In this document: piece by piece, positions 15,436 to 23,569 of the stretch
Layout: each line of letters begins with the position of its first letter
How positions within the stretch are numbered: position 1 is the stretch's first letter
From: Catenibacterium mitsuoka_A
GTDB lineage: Bacteria > Bacillota_I > Bacilli_A > Erysipelotrichales > Coprobacillaceae
NCBI RefSeq assembly: GCF_964259225.1
Contig: NZ_CAXVKN010000017.1
Reading direction: 5' to 3' (one strand)
DNA: 35,868 nucleotides
Notes under the pieces: model-generated
What the model saw: only the letters and a program-made list of their open reading frames with translations
Databases searched by the model: none
Told to the model about the DNA's origin: nothing
Program-made: the position numbers and the translations under genes

Positions 15436-16102
15436 CCATTACTTCTCCTTCTTGTGTAAATGCAAGAACCTGATCTTTATGATCATATTCTTCTATAAAT
15501 CTTTCAATGACATCATATTTATTCCAACAATGCATTGGGATAATGTAACGCGTATGACATACTTTTAAGAAGTCTGTAATACCTTCATGATAATTATCTT
15601 CTAGACGAGGATCTAAAGGAATAAAGGCTACATCTATATCAAAGTCCTTCATCTTTTTTAATTCTGTATGATAAAGGTTCTTCTGCCAATCAAGCCACTC
15701 TTTATCTTCCCCAACCCAATCCCAGTTATTGAGATCTCCAGCATGATAAAGAGTATAACCATCTACTTGTACCATAAACGCAATACCTTCATCATTTGAT
15801 AAATAAGTACTCACTTCTATATTAGAATCAAAATAGACAATATCATCCTTTAAATAAGAGATAGAATCATCTTCTATTTTCTCTATATCACTAGATAGTA
15901 AATAATGAACATCTTTGTATTCATTCTTTAAGTCAAAGATCTTCTTAGAATAATGATCACCATGTCTATGACTTGCAAAAACATAAAGTTTCTTTCCTTC
16001 AGGTACTTTTGGAATAGTCCCTGTATAATAATCAAATAACAAGCATGTACGATCTGTTTCTATAAAGAAACTGCTATGTGTTATATAAGTAATTTTCAAC
16101 AT
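15422..16102 (-). CDS. Metallo-beta-lactamase-fold hydrolase (UlaG-like)
   Basis: 226-residue MBL-fold hydrolase. The zinc motif HxHxDH is intact in FASHRHGDHYSKKI (about residues 44-57), and further ligands are likely in YHAGDLNNWDW (about 134) and the C-terminal YIIPMHCWNKYD. The N terminus ITYITHSSFFIETD with LLFDYYTG is typical of the UlaG/RomA-like branch, which acts on lactones or phosphodiesters. Substrate unknown. GAGGTGG precedes the ATG. First gene of a likely operon with the membrane protein and LysR gene, divergent from crcB. Confidence 0.88.
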   Translation of the reverse strand: MLKITYITHSSFFIETDRTCLLFDYYTGTIPKVPEGKKLYVFASHRHGDHYSKKIFDLKNEYKDVHYLLSSDIEKIEDDSISYLKDDIVYFDSNIEVSTYLSNDEGIAFMVQVDGYTLYHAGDLNNWDWVGEDKEWLDWQKNLYHTELKKMKDFDIDVAFIPLDPRLEDNYHEGITDFLKVCHTRYIIPMHCWNKYDVIERFIEEYDHKDQVLAFTQEGEVMDVKI

Positions 16103-16122
16103 AATACCACCTCTATTTTTGT

Positions 16123-16163
16123 ATTATAACACCTTTGATTCTCTCTTCCATCTATTTTATAAT
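16123..16163. promoter_or_regulatory. Overlapping divergent promoters, crcB and MBL-fold operon
   Basis: Plus strand: TTGATT (16135-16140), 17 bases, TATAAT (16158-16163), serving crcB. Minus strand: TGTTATAAT with the -10 at 16128-16123, serving the MBL-fold gene. The two promoters interleave within 41 bases, so they may influence each other. Confidence 0.75.
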
Positions 16164-16183
16164 ACATGAAAAAGGAGAAAAAT

Positions 16184-16546
16184 ATGACAGCATGTTTATA
16201 TGTCGGTATGGGTGGTTTTATTGGTTCAGTACTTCGTTATTTAGTAGGTTTGATTCCTTTAAAGACAACACATGGATTTCCATTACTGACTCTATTTATT
16301 AATATTCTTGGTGCATTTTTAATAGGTTTTATTAGCACTATAGCTTTAAAGAAGTCTATGAATCCTCACTTAGTTCTATTACTTAAAACAGGATTATGTG
16401 GGGGATTTACTACCTTCTCTACATTTGCGTTAGAATCTATTACTTTACATAAGAATGGCAATACAACTCTTGCAATGATTTATATAGTTTTAAGTATAAT
16501 ACTTGGACTAAGTGCAGTCATTCTAGGTGATTATTGTGCACACTAA
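16184..16546 (+). CDS. crcB: Fluoride ion transporter CrcB/Fluc
   Basis: 120-residue four-helix membrane protein of the Fluc family, a dimeric channel that exports fluoride. The N terminus has GMGGFIGSVLRYLVG. The middle has FINILGAFLIGF, with the Asn that lines the channel. The third helix region has GLCGGFTTFSTFALE, the family signature with the conserved Phe residues and the Na-site region. AAAGGAG fits the ATG at 16184. The predicted leader is only about 14 bases, so no fluoride riboswitch fits here. Single gene with its own promoter and terminator. Confidence 0.93.
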   Translation: MTACLYVGMGGFIGSVLRYLVGLIPLKTTHGFPLLTLFINILGAFLIGFISTIALKKSMNPHLVLLLKTGLCGGFTTFSTFALESITLHKNGNTTLAMIYIVLSIILGLSAVILGDYCAH

Positions 16547-16568
16547 AAGGCAGATTTCTCTGCCTTTT
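16545..16568. terminator. Bidirectional terminator
   Basis: Perfect 10-bp arms AAAAGGCAGA / TCTGCCTTTT with loop TTTC, between convergent crcB and the TSCPD gene, with a T tract. The core is identical to the enolase terminator at 12084-12103. Confidence 0.88.
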
Positions 16569-16571
16569 TAA

Positions 16572-16820
16572 TTATTTGATTGCTTCTTTTAATGCATGTG
16601 CAAACTGATCTGCACAAGATGTATTTTTCATACCACAAGTATTGCCTTCTAGAATAGCTACGATTTCTTCTGCTTCTTTACCTTCTACAAGTTTACCAAT
16701 GGCTTTTAAGTTACCATTACATCCTCTAGTAAATACAACGTTATGAATTGTATGACCTTCTAAGTCAAAATCAATAGCAGTTGCACAAGTTCCTTTAGTC
16801 TTATAAGTAAAATGTTCCAT
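16572..16820 (-). CDS. TSCPD-domain protein (TIGR03905 type)
   Basis: 82-residue protein recognisable as the small TSCPD-domain family of uncharacterised Firmicutes proteins. It has KGTCATAIDFDLEGHTIHNV, then FTRGCNGNLKAIGKLVEGK and a C-terminal GNTCGMKNTSCADQFAHALK. Conserved cysteines at about 12, 34, 62 and 69 suggest metal or nucleotide binding, as in the TSCPD domain of ribonucleotide reductases, but no function is established. The start at 16820 has GGAGG 8 bases away; the ATG five codons upstream is too close to it. It follows mgtE by 18 bases and is probably co-transcribed with it. Confidence 0.82.
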   Translation of the reverse strand: MEHFTYKTKGTCATAIDFDLEGHTIHNVVFTRGCNGNLKAIGKLVEGKEAEEIVAILEGNTCGMKNTSCADQFAHALKEAIK

Positions 16821-16838
16821 AACCATATCCTCCATCTC

Positions 16839-18182
16839 TTATATTAACAAAGGAAGGAATAATGTGGCAAGACCTAAAAAGAAGAAAAAGCCCATACAGT
16901 CTGTCACAGTTGTGACAAATACACCTGATGCAAGTGCTGGATCGATATTTAAGCGTTTTAAGATAACTGGTACTAAATAACCTGCAATATTAGCTGCAAG
17001 CATATTTAAGATCATAGCCAAACCTGCGACTAAACCAAACCATGGGTTACTAGCAAACCACCAAGCACCAATAGCCACAATAATACCAATCACAATACCT
17101 GATAATAAACCAACAGTGATTTCTTTACAGAAAATCTGGAAAGCATTGTCTTTATCCACTTCACCAAGAGATAAACCACGACATAAGATAGTAAGTGATT
17201 GTGTACCTGCATTACCGCCCATACCAGTGACAATGGACATAACTGAAGATAAAGAGACAACCTTGGCGATTGTAGATTCAAAGTTTGCGACAACTGCAGC
17301 AGCCATAACAGCTGTAAATAAATTTACAATAAGCCAAGGAATACGACTCTTTGCAGATTCTAATACTGTAGAATCTACACGTTCTTCACCACTCATACCA
17401 GCCATTAAGTTGATATCTTCTGTTGTTTCTTCTTCCATAACATCCATAACATCATCAATTTCAATCACACCAAGCATACGATACTCTGAATCAACAACTG
17501 GCATCATATAGAAGCCATATTTCATAAACTTCTTAGCCACTTCTTCCTGGTCCATATTAACATCTACTGTCTTTACATTCGGATTCACAATATCCATGAT
17601 TGGTGTATCGAAAGGAGAAGATACAATATCTCTTAACGAAATAACACCTTTTAATACCTTTTCTTTATCTAAAACATATAAGTAATAGGTTGTATCTTCT
17701 TCAACCTGAGTCTGTAAGTATTCTAATGTCTTTAATACTGTATTATTGGCTTTAATAGAAATAAACTCTGTTGTCATAATACCACCAGCAGTGCTTGGAT
17801 CATATTTCAACAGGCTCTCAATATGTGTCTTATCCTCTATGTCTAATTTAGATAATACATCTGCACGTTCTTCTGGATCATCTAGTTCACCAATCAAATC
17901 GGCTAATTCATCATCACTCATCTCATCTAGGATAGCACTCTGACGATCTTTAAGGAATGTTTTAAGGATTTCATACTGTTCATCCTCATCCTCTTCTTCC
18001 TCAATAACATCCGCAATAATATCATTTGGAAGTTTAGAAAGAATATTATTTAACTGACTATGATGGTCCTGTAATACATCAAGAATATCCGCGGGGTGAA
18101 TATCATCTATCGCTTCCTGAATCTGTTCTGAAGTCCCATTTATTAAGAGACTAGTAAGATGTTCTTTTGTCATCTTATCCAT
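16839..18182 (-). CDS. mgtE: Magnesium transporter MgtE
   Basis: 447-residue dimeric Mg2+ channel. Domains in order: N-terminal superhelical sensor (about 1-120, acidic, with DELADLIGELDDPEERADVL), two CBS domains (about 125-250), a plug helix and a C-terminal membrane domain of about five helices (about 275-447) with VTGMGGNAGTQSLTILCRG and GVFVTTVTDCMGFFFFLGLA, the latter holding the pore Asp. AAGGAGG supports the ATG at 18182; the longer frame adds 16 codons without a ribosome site. The family gates on cytosolic Mg2+. The short leader leaves no room for an M-box riboswitch. Confidence 0.95.
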   Translation of the reverse strand: MDKMTKEHLTSLLINGTSEQIQEAIDDIHPADILDVLQDHHSQLNNILSKLPNDIIADVIEEEEDEDEQYEILKTFLKDRQSAILDEMSDDELADLIGELDDPEERADVLSKLDIEDKTHIESLLKYDPSTAGGIMTTEFISIKANNTVLKTLEYLQTQVEEDTTYYLYVLDKEKVLKGVISLRDIVSSPFDTPIMDIVNPNVKTVDVNMDQEEVAKKFMKYGFYMMPVVDSEYRMLGVIEIDDVMDVMEEETTEDINLMAGMSGEERVDSTVLESAKSRIPWLIVNLFTAVMAAAVVANFESTIAKVVSLSSVMSIVTGMGGNAGTQSLTILCRGLSLGEVDKDNAFQIFCKEITVGLLSGIVIGIIVAIGAWWFASNPWFGLVAGLAMILNMLAANIAGYLVPVILKRLNIDPALASGVFVTTVTDCMGFFFFLGLATLFLPLLI

Positions 18183-18220
18183 GTTATTCACCCTCCTTGT
18201 ATATATAAAAGTCCTTTGCC

Positions 18221-18229
18221 ATTTTATCA
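18221..18229 (-). promoter_or_regulatory. Extended -10 promoter of mgtE
   Basis: The minus strand reads TGATAAAAT, about 40 bases before the mgtE start codon, with TTTAGA 17 bases further upstream as a weak -35. Confidence 0.5.
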
Positions 18230-18277
18230 TTTTTTATGTTAAATCTAAAGTCTTATAAGGTAAAAACTATTACAAAA

Positions 18278-18300
18278 AAAGTCATCGTTTAGATGACTTT
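18278..18300 (-). terminator. Terminator of galactokinase-like gene
   Basis: Perfect 9-bp arms AAAGTCATC / GATGACTTT, 5-nt loop, with seven T following on the minus strand. The stem includes the final codons and stop of the gene. Confidence 0.85.
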
Positions 18301-19578
18301 CATAGCGCCCTGCTGTCTGATATGAGTGACATAGCAACAATGTTTACCCATATACTTTTCTATTTCATTCTTATACTTTCTCGCATAATCATTTTCTACA
18401 AATACCTGGATAGTACCTTCAAAACCAGGACCATGTACTCTTACTACACCCTTATCTTTAAGAATCTTTTCACTCATACAAATTGCGAGAGAAATATTCT
18501 GATGAGAAGGATCTTTTGAAGAATAAACATTCTGTAAATATTCAAATGAACTATTACCTGAACGTCTGATTTGAATCTTGAATTCAGTAAAGTTACCATC
18601 TCTTAATGCCTTTAATTCCTTATTTACACGCTTTTCTTCACTATAGAAATGCATAGCACGTAAAATGGCTCTATCTGAACATACTTTACGCATTGGAATA
18701 ATATGATCATAGAATTCATTTTCATCTACTTCTCTTAAGAATTCTTTACCAAAATATTTGGCTACTGATCTCATTTCTTCAATAATAGCACGATATTCTT
18801 TAGTTAAGTTAGCTGGTACATCTTTTGTATCTACGATACATAAAGAATGATTAAACTGTTCAAACTTAATCATCTGTTTCTTAATAAGTGGTTTCTTAGG
18901 ATCCTTGAAATCAATCTTGATTAAGCCACCAATCGCACAAGCTGCCTGATCCATTAAACCACATGGTTTACCAAAATAGATATTTTCAGCATACTGTGCA
19001 ATCTGTGCAATAATTAATGAGCTAATTGAACCACTATTATATAAACCATTAAGAATAGTGGCAAGAAGAACTTCTATTGCAGCACTTGATGACATACCTG
19101 AATAAAGTGGTACTTCACTTGTAATATAAGCTTTAAAACCACCTACTTCATAACCTAGTTTCTGGAACTGAGATACAATACCTTTAATTAAAGATTCAGT
19201 TGTACCCTGTTCGTCAAAAGCTAATCTTAATCCTGCTTTACTAATTGTGATAGGGCGAATATCTGGGAATCCTTCAGAAGTAATTCTTACGACATTATCA
19301 TCTGTAGGTGTAACAACCGCAATAATATCACGGTTAACAGCACATGCAAGCATCTTACCATGCTGATGATCTGTATGCATGCCACAGATTTCACTACGTC
19401 CTGGTGCACTATAGATTTCTACTTCTTCATCACCATATAATTCAATAAACTGTTTTAAAGCAGTGACATAACGATTCTTCTGCTTTGTAAGTCTGGCATC
19501 TTCTGTATAAAGATCCTTGATCAGTGCTTTATATTCCCCTTTGTTAAATCCTGTAATAATCTTACTTGCTTTTTTCAC
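18289..19578 (-). CDS. Galactokinase-like GHMP kinase
   Basis: 429-residue GHMP-superfamily sugar kinase closest to galactokinase. Motif I appears as GRSEICGMHTDHQHG (about residues 62-76), where classical GalK has GRVNLIGEHTDY: the Arg, His and Asp are kept, but the Glu that contacts the sugar C6 hydroxyl is Met. The phosphate loop PLYSGMSSSAAIEV (about 160-173) and the catalytic Asp in CGLMDQAACAIGG (about 210-222) are intact; motif 3 is VHGPGFEGTIQVF. It is probably active on galactose or a related sugar. No galT, galE or aldose epimerase gene is adjacent. The GTG at 19578 has GAGG 8 bases upstream; another GTG lies 3 codons earlier. Confidence 0.85.
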   Translation of the reverse strand: MKKASKIITGFNKGEYKALIKDLYTEDARLTKQKNRYVTALKQFIELYGDEEVEIYSAPGRSEICGMHTDHQHGKMLACAVNRDIIAVVTPTDDNVVRITSEGFPDIRPITISKAGLRLAFDEQGTTESLIKGIVSQFQKLGYEVGGFKAYITSEVPLYSGMSSSAAIEVLLATILNGLYNSGSISSLIIAQIAQYAENIYFGKPCGLMDQAACAIGGLIKIDFKDPKKPLIKKQMIKFEQFNHSLCIVDTKDVPANLTKEYRAIIEEMRSVAKYFGKEFLREVDENEFYDHIIPMRKVCSDRAILRAMHFYSEEKRVNKELKALRDGNFTEFKIQIRRSGNSSFEYLQNVYSSKDPSHQNISLAICMSEKILKDKGVVRVHGPGFEGTIQVFVENDYARKYKNEIEKYMGKHCCYVTHIRQQGAMKVI

Positions 19579-19660
19579 TTGAATCACCTCGAATATATAT
19601 ATGAAATCATTGTTAGTTATCTATTAAGATTTTAACATTTCTTACCATAGTTGTACACTT

Positions 19661-20824
19661 CTAGACAAATGAATATTCGAAATTAATCACACAATAGTAT
19701 GTAGTGTTCATTTCTTTGACCTTAGAAGTAATTAATTTATTAAGTTCCTTCTTACTATATTTATCATCCTTCATTAATACATCAAAAACAAGGTTTGTAT
19801 GTGTAGGACCTGTCACTATTCTAAAGTCATGGATAGAAAGTGATGAATCAATAGTTTCTACAATACTAGTCACTTTATCTCTTATTTCATTTGTGAGTGT
19901 ATCATGGATATCAATAGGATCCATATGGATTGTAGTGAGAATATGGAACTTCTCCATCATTGCACGTTCAATATTATCTATTTCATCATGAGTTGTCATC
20001 ATATCAATAGCAGCATCTACTTCACAATGAACAGTTAAATAACGACGTCCTGGGCCATAGTCATGCATCATTAAATCATGAATACCCATAACACAATCAT
20101 AACTCATTAAATAGTCTTCTATTTCTTTAATTGTTTCTGGATCTGGTTTGATACCAAGAAGTGGATCAATGGTTGATTTTGCGATAGAGATACCAGAAAT
20201 AACAACAACAACAGAGACTGCCGCACCAATGAGACTATCCACTGGCAGATCAGTAACTAAAGAAGCCACTAGAGCCACAATAGTGGCAGAAGTTGCCATG
20301 ACATCATTCATACTATCCTGGGCAGCTGCTTCTAATGCGGTTGAGTTAATTTCATTACCTGCTTTACGATTAAAGTAACCCATCCATATCTTAACTAATA
20401 CTGAGAATATCAAAGCAATAAGTGCAGGAACACTGAACTTAACTGCTTCTGGATTAAAGAGTTTTAAGACTGCATCCTTTAAACTCATTAAACCTACTAA
20501 AATAATTAAAAAAGAAATGCCTAAACCTGTAATATATTCAAAACGTCCATGACCATATGGATGTTCTGCATCAGGATGCTTATTCGCAAGTTTAAATCCA
20601 AAGAATGTCGCAATGTTACTTCCTGCATCAGATAAGTTGTTGTAACCATCTGCGACAATAGAAACAGAATGAACTAATGTTCCAAAAATAAGTTTAAATA
20701 CTACAAGTACGATATTACATACTATAGAAATAATAGAACAGACTGTTCCATATTGTTCTCTTACATGTGCATCTTCTGTATTCTTATAATCACGTACAAA
20801 TGTCTTTATTAATAACTGATACAT
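19661..20824 (-). CDS. Cation diffusion facilitator (CDF) transporter
   Basis: 387-residue divalent cation/proton antiporter with about six membrane helices (about 25-215) and a cytoplasmic metal-binding domain (about 225-300), plus an extra C-terminal 80 residues resembling a second ferredoxin-like domain. Family motifs are VADGYNNLSDAGSN (helix 2, metal-site Asp residues), HPDAEHPYGHGRFEYI after helix 2, and EAAAQDSMNDVMATSA in helix 5. Substrate could be Zn2+, Fe2+ or Mn2+; helix 2 reads DGYNNLSD rather than HxxxD, which argues against a strict zinc transporter. GGGGGAG precedes the ATG. It follows a terminator, and I see no clear promoter of its own. Confidence 0.92.
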   Translation of the reverse strand: MYQLLIKTFVRDYKNTEDAHVREQYGTVCSIISIVCNIVLVVFKLIFGTLVHSVSIVADGYNNLSDAGSNIATFFGFKLANKHPDAEHPYGHGRFEYITGLGISFLIILVGLMSLKDAVLKLFNPEAVKFSVPALIALIFSVLVKIWMGYFNRKAGNEINSTALEAAAQDSMNDVMATSATIVALVASLVTDLPVDSLIGAAVSVVVVISGISIAKSTIDPLLGIKPDPETIKEIEDYLMSYDCVMGIHDLMMHDYGPGRRYLTVHCEVDAAIDMMTTHDEIDNIERAMMEKFHILTTIHMDPIDIHDTLTNEIRDKVTSIVETIDSSLSIHDFRIVTGPTHTNLVFDVLMKDDKYSKKELNKLITSKVKEMNTTYYCVINFEYSFV

Positions 20825-20852
20825 AAATACTCCCCCTCGTATCTATTAAAAA

Positions 20853-20872
20853 AGAGAAAGGAACCTTTCTCT
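20853..20872 (-). terminator. Terminator of RepA_N-like gene
   Basis: 9-bp arms AGAGAAAGG / CCTTTCTCT with a 2-nt spacer, followed on the minus strand by six T, at the stop of the small gene and 29 bases before the CDF start. Confidence 0.82.
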
Positions 20873-21227
20873 AAAAAATTGAAACAATTTTTCTAACGTA
20901 AACGTTTCTTCCATCACGTCTTACAAGTTCTAATTCATCCATTTCATCAAGATAGCCTTCAATCTTTGCGGCATTGACTTTCTTATTCGCAATCTTAACT
21001 AACATCTCAATAATTGCAGGAGAATCATCTTTTACATAAGCATTATTATCCTGATCATAATGTGGTTTATTCAATAATGTATTTAATACCGCCACATAAG
21101 CCCATTTAACTTCTAGTCTTATAAGATTATACTGCATCCCATTAAATAATTCACCAGGAATGTAGTATTGATCATTTTTTTCGCTATTTAGTTCTTCTAC
21201 ATCTTCTTTTGTAAGTATTTCTATCAT
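20871..21227 (-). CDS. Winged-helix protein resembling RepA_N initiators
   Basis: 118-residue small protein. After a short acidic N terminus, the pattern YYIPGELFNGMQYNLIRLEVKWAY (split here across about residues 20-43) followed by LLNKPHYDQDNNAYVKDD and a C-terminal YLDEMDELELVRRDGRNVYV resembles the N-terminal winged-helix domain of RepA_N plasmid initiators (IPxxLF...LS.EAKLLY...L.E..LI.R). It lacks any further replication domain, and the surroundings are chromosomal. It may be a regulator or a plasmid relic. GGGAG fits the ATG at 21227. A TGTTATAAT promoter lies in the gap after hisJ. The family call is by pattern only. Confidence 0.5.
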   Translation of the reverse strand: MIEILTKEDVEELNSEKNDQYYIPGELFNGMQYNLIRLEVKWAYVAVLNTLLNKPHYDQDNNAYVKDDSPAIIEMLVKIANKKVNAAKIEGYLDEMDELELVRRDGRNVYVRKIVSIF

Positions 21228-21249
21228 CTTTATCTCTCCCATCTCGCCT

Positions 21250-21258
21250 ATTATAACA
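21250..21258 (-). promoter_or_regulatory. Extended -10 promoter of RepA_N-like gene
   Basis: TGTTATAAT on the minus strand, 22 bases before the ATG at 21227, in the short gap after hisJ. The -35 falls in the hisJ end and is weak. Confidence 0.55.
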
Positions 21259-21263
21259 TAGAC

Positions 21264-22052
21264 TTAATTATCTTTCACTCTTTTTGTGAATGTAGTTACA
21301 TCGTCAAATCCAATTTCCTGATAATGTTTTAAAACATCTTCTACATGTTCTCCTACACGATCACTTGTATGAGAATCAGTACCCACTGTAATTATTGTAC
21401 CACCTAGTTCTTTATAACGCTTCACAATATCAAAATTAGGGAAACCACATGTCTTATTTAATGCATATCCTGATGTATTGACTTCAATACCTTTACCCTT
21501 TTGAATAAGTGTCTTTAAGATTTCATCAATAATATCCTGATATAACTCATGTTCTACATGTTTATCTTCATAGGGACCATAACGCATAATATAGTCTAAA
21601 TGACCTAAACAGTTGAAACAGTCAAATGTCTGTACACATTTTAATGTTTCTTCAAAGAATTCTCTATGTGCTTCTTCTTTTGTTTTACCTTTGAAGAATT
21701 CTCCATAATAGAATTCTGTATGATGAATGACATGAATAGAACCAATAACATAATCAAAAGGACATTGTGCTACAAAAGTGTTGATTTCATCAATATGATC
21801 CATGTCTAATCCAACTTCTACACCAATCTTAATAGTAATACGATCTACATATTCATTCTTCAAGGCACTCAGTTCCATGAAATAAGCATCTGTATCTAGA
21901 TCAAATGTATCAATAGGATAATCAAAATCACGATGATCCGTAAAACATATTTCATCTAATCCCATTCTAATTGCCTGTTCAATATGTTCACGAGGACTTG
22001 CTTCACTATCACCACTAAAATGCGTATGCATATGATAATCAATCTTACGCAT
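21264..22052 (-). CDS. hisJ: Histidinol-phosphatase, PHP type (HisJ/HisK)
   Basis: 262-residue PHP-domain phosphoesterase that removes phosphate from histidinol phosphate, the penultimate stage of histidine synthesis. PHP metal motifs are YHMHTHFSGD (residues 5-14), ICFTDHRDF (about 34-42), the Glu in KIGVEVGL, GSIHVIHHTEFYYG (about 103-116), GHLDYIMRYG and the C-terminal VGTDSHTSD. The ATG overlaps the murE end by 8 bases, with AAGGAG inside murE, so hisJ is coupled to murE and not to the his operon upstream. It supplies the one phosphatase the main his operon lacks. Confidence 0.88.
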   Translation of the reverse strand: MRKIDYHMHTHFSGDSEASPREHIEQAIRMGLDEICFTDHRDFDYPIDTFDLDTDAYFMELSALKNEYVDRITIKIGVEVGLDMDHIDEINTFVAQCPFDYVIGSIHVIHHTEFYYGEFFKGKTKEEAHREFFEETLKCVQTFDCFNCLGHLDYIMRYGPYEDKHVEHELYQDIIDEILKTLIQKGKGIEVNTSGYALNKTCGFPNFDIVKRYKELGGTIITVGTDSHTSDRVGEHVEDVLKHYQEIGFDDVTTFTKRVKDN

Positions 22053-23514
22053 TAAGTCCACGCTCCTTCTTATATTCCTCTAATACTTCTGTTTCAGAGA
22101 AATGGCGTGTCACTTCATCTTCACCTATCATATAAGTTTCATGACCTTTTCCAAGTAATAAAACAACATCACCCTTACAAGCCATATCTAATGCATGATA
22201 GATGGCTTCTTTACGATCAGGAATAATCGTATATTCACCATGATACTTATCAATACCCACTACGATGTCCTTGCAGATATCTACAATCTTTTCTCCTCTT
22301 GGGTTATCTGCAGTCAAAATAGAATAACCACCATGCTTTGCGACTACTTCACCCGATTCATATCGTCTTGTTTTAGAACGTTTTCCTCCACTGCCATAAA
22401 CTACAATTAACTTATTAGGATTATACTGTTCTACAGTAGAAATAATACTTTCAAAAGAAACACCATTATGAGCATAATCAATTAATACACTATAATCAGG
22501 TGAGACATGCATGACTTGTCCTCTACCTAATACATGAACCTGTGGTAATGTATTTTGTATATCCTTTGTAGGGACATCAATTAAATAACAGATCATAATT
22601 GCGACTAATGCATTATAAGCATTGAACTTACCTGGCATAGAAGCTTTAAAAGAGGCATTAATTAATCCTTTTGTTTCAAAGGTAATACCTAATTCACCAT
22701 TCTCATTATAAAGTTCAATATGGAGAGCTTTAAGGTCACTGTCTTTTTCAATGCTGTATGTTAATACTTTACAAGGAACATCCTTTGTGAACTCTTCAAA
22801 ATGTTCATCATCCTTATTAAATAAACCAACCTGACAGAAATCAAATAAATGTTTCTTACATGCCATATATTCCGCAAAATCCTTATGTTCATTAGGTCCA
22901 ATATGGTCAGGTGAAATATTTGTAAAGACACCATAATCAAATTCAATACCAGCCACACGGTTCATCTTTAAAGCCTGGCTTGATACTTCCATGACACAAT
23001 ATTCACAATCATGTTCTACCATTTTTCTCATGATACGCTGTAATTCATAAGATTCTGGTGTTGTATTGGCTGTAGGTTCATGGATATCTCCAATAAAAGT
23101 ACCATTTGTCCCAATAATACCAACCTTCTTACCTGCATGTTCTAGAATAGACTTAATCATTAATGAAGAACTCGTCTTACCCTTTGTTCCTGTAATACCA
23201 ACAACCTTTAATTCTTTACTAGGATAATTAAAATACGCACAAGATAATAAAGCCAACGCAATACGTGTATCCTTGACTCTAATATAAGTCATCCCCTCTT
23301 TTAAAGGGACATCCTGAGAAATCACAATCGCATGGGCTCCCTTTTCAATCACCTGATCAATAAAATCATGTGCATTAAAAGCAGCACCAACCATACAGAC
23401 AAATAAACTGCCTTCTTCTACTTTACGTGAATCATAAACTAATGTTGTAATATCTACATCTTTATTCCCAATGATTTCATATTCAAAACCATTTAATAAC
23501 TTTTCTAATTTCAT
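22045..23514 (-). CDS. murE: UDP-N-acetylmuramoyl-tripeptide synthetase MurE
   Basis: 489-residue Mur ligase that adds the third amino acid to the peptidoglycan stem peptide. Domains: N-terminal UMP-binding (1-95), central ATPase with GITGTKGKTSSSLMI (about 107-121) and VMEVSSQAL (about 174), and C-terminal ligase with YAHNGVSFESII and TADNPRGEKI (about 408). DNPR at that position is the signature of meso-diaminopimelate-adding enzymes, whereas lysine enzymes usually lack the Arg. It has its own promoter and is translationally coupled to hisJ. Confidence 0.95.
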   Translation of the reverse strand: MKLEKLLNGFEYEIIGNKDVDITTLVYDSRKVEEGSLFVCMVGAAFNAHDFIDQVIEKGAHAIVISQDVPLKEGMTYIRVKDTRIALALLSCAYFNYPSKELKVVGITGTKGKTSSSLMIKSILEHAGKKVGIIGTNGTFIGDIHEPTANTTPESYELQRIMRKMVEHDCEYCVMEVSSQALKMNRVAGIEFDYGVFTNISPDHIGPNEHKDFAEYMACKKHLFDFCQVGLFNKDDEHFEEFTKDVPCKVLTYSIEKDSDLKALHIELYNENGELGITFETKGLINASFKASMPGKFNAYNALVAIMICYLIDVPTKDIQNTLPQVHVLGRGQVMHVSPDYSVLIDYAHNGVSFESIISTVEQYNPNKLIVVYGSGGKRSKTRRYESGEVVAKHGGYSILTADNPRGEKIVDICKDIVVGIDKYHGEYTIIPDRKEAIYHALDMACKGDVVLLLGKGHETYMIGEDEVTRHFSETEVLEEYKKERGLNA

Positions 23515-23534
23515 ACAAACACCTCTCTTACACG

Positions 23535-23543
23535 ATTATACCA
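23535..23543 (-). promoter_or_regulatory. Extended -10 promoter of murE-hisJ
   Basis: The minus strand reads TGGTATAAT immediately after the T run of the his-operon terminator, 21 bases before the murE ATG. The terminator and the promoter of the next unit are packed back to back. Confidence 0.65.
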
Positions 23544-23551
23544 AAAAAAAA

Positions 23552-23569
23552 GAGAGAATTAAATCTCTC
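23552..23569 (-). terminator. Terminator of his operon
   Basis: Stem GAGAGA / TCTCTC with a 6-nt loop overlapping the hisIE stop, followed on the minus strand by nine T. The stem is short but the T tract is strong. Confidence 0.75.

Noticed and set aside
16164..16184. Fluoride riboswitch before crcB
   Set aside because: The promoter with perfect TATAAT leaves only about 14 bases of leader, too short for the aptamer.
17090..17293. Alternative frames inside mgtE, murE and the his genes
   Set aside because: All lie within well-supported genes and lack ribosome sites or protein-like features.
18183..18277. M-box magnesium riboswitch before mgtE
   Set aside because: The predicted leader is about 30-40 bases, far shorter than an M-box.
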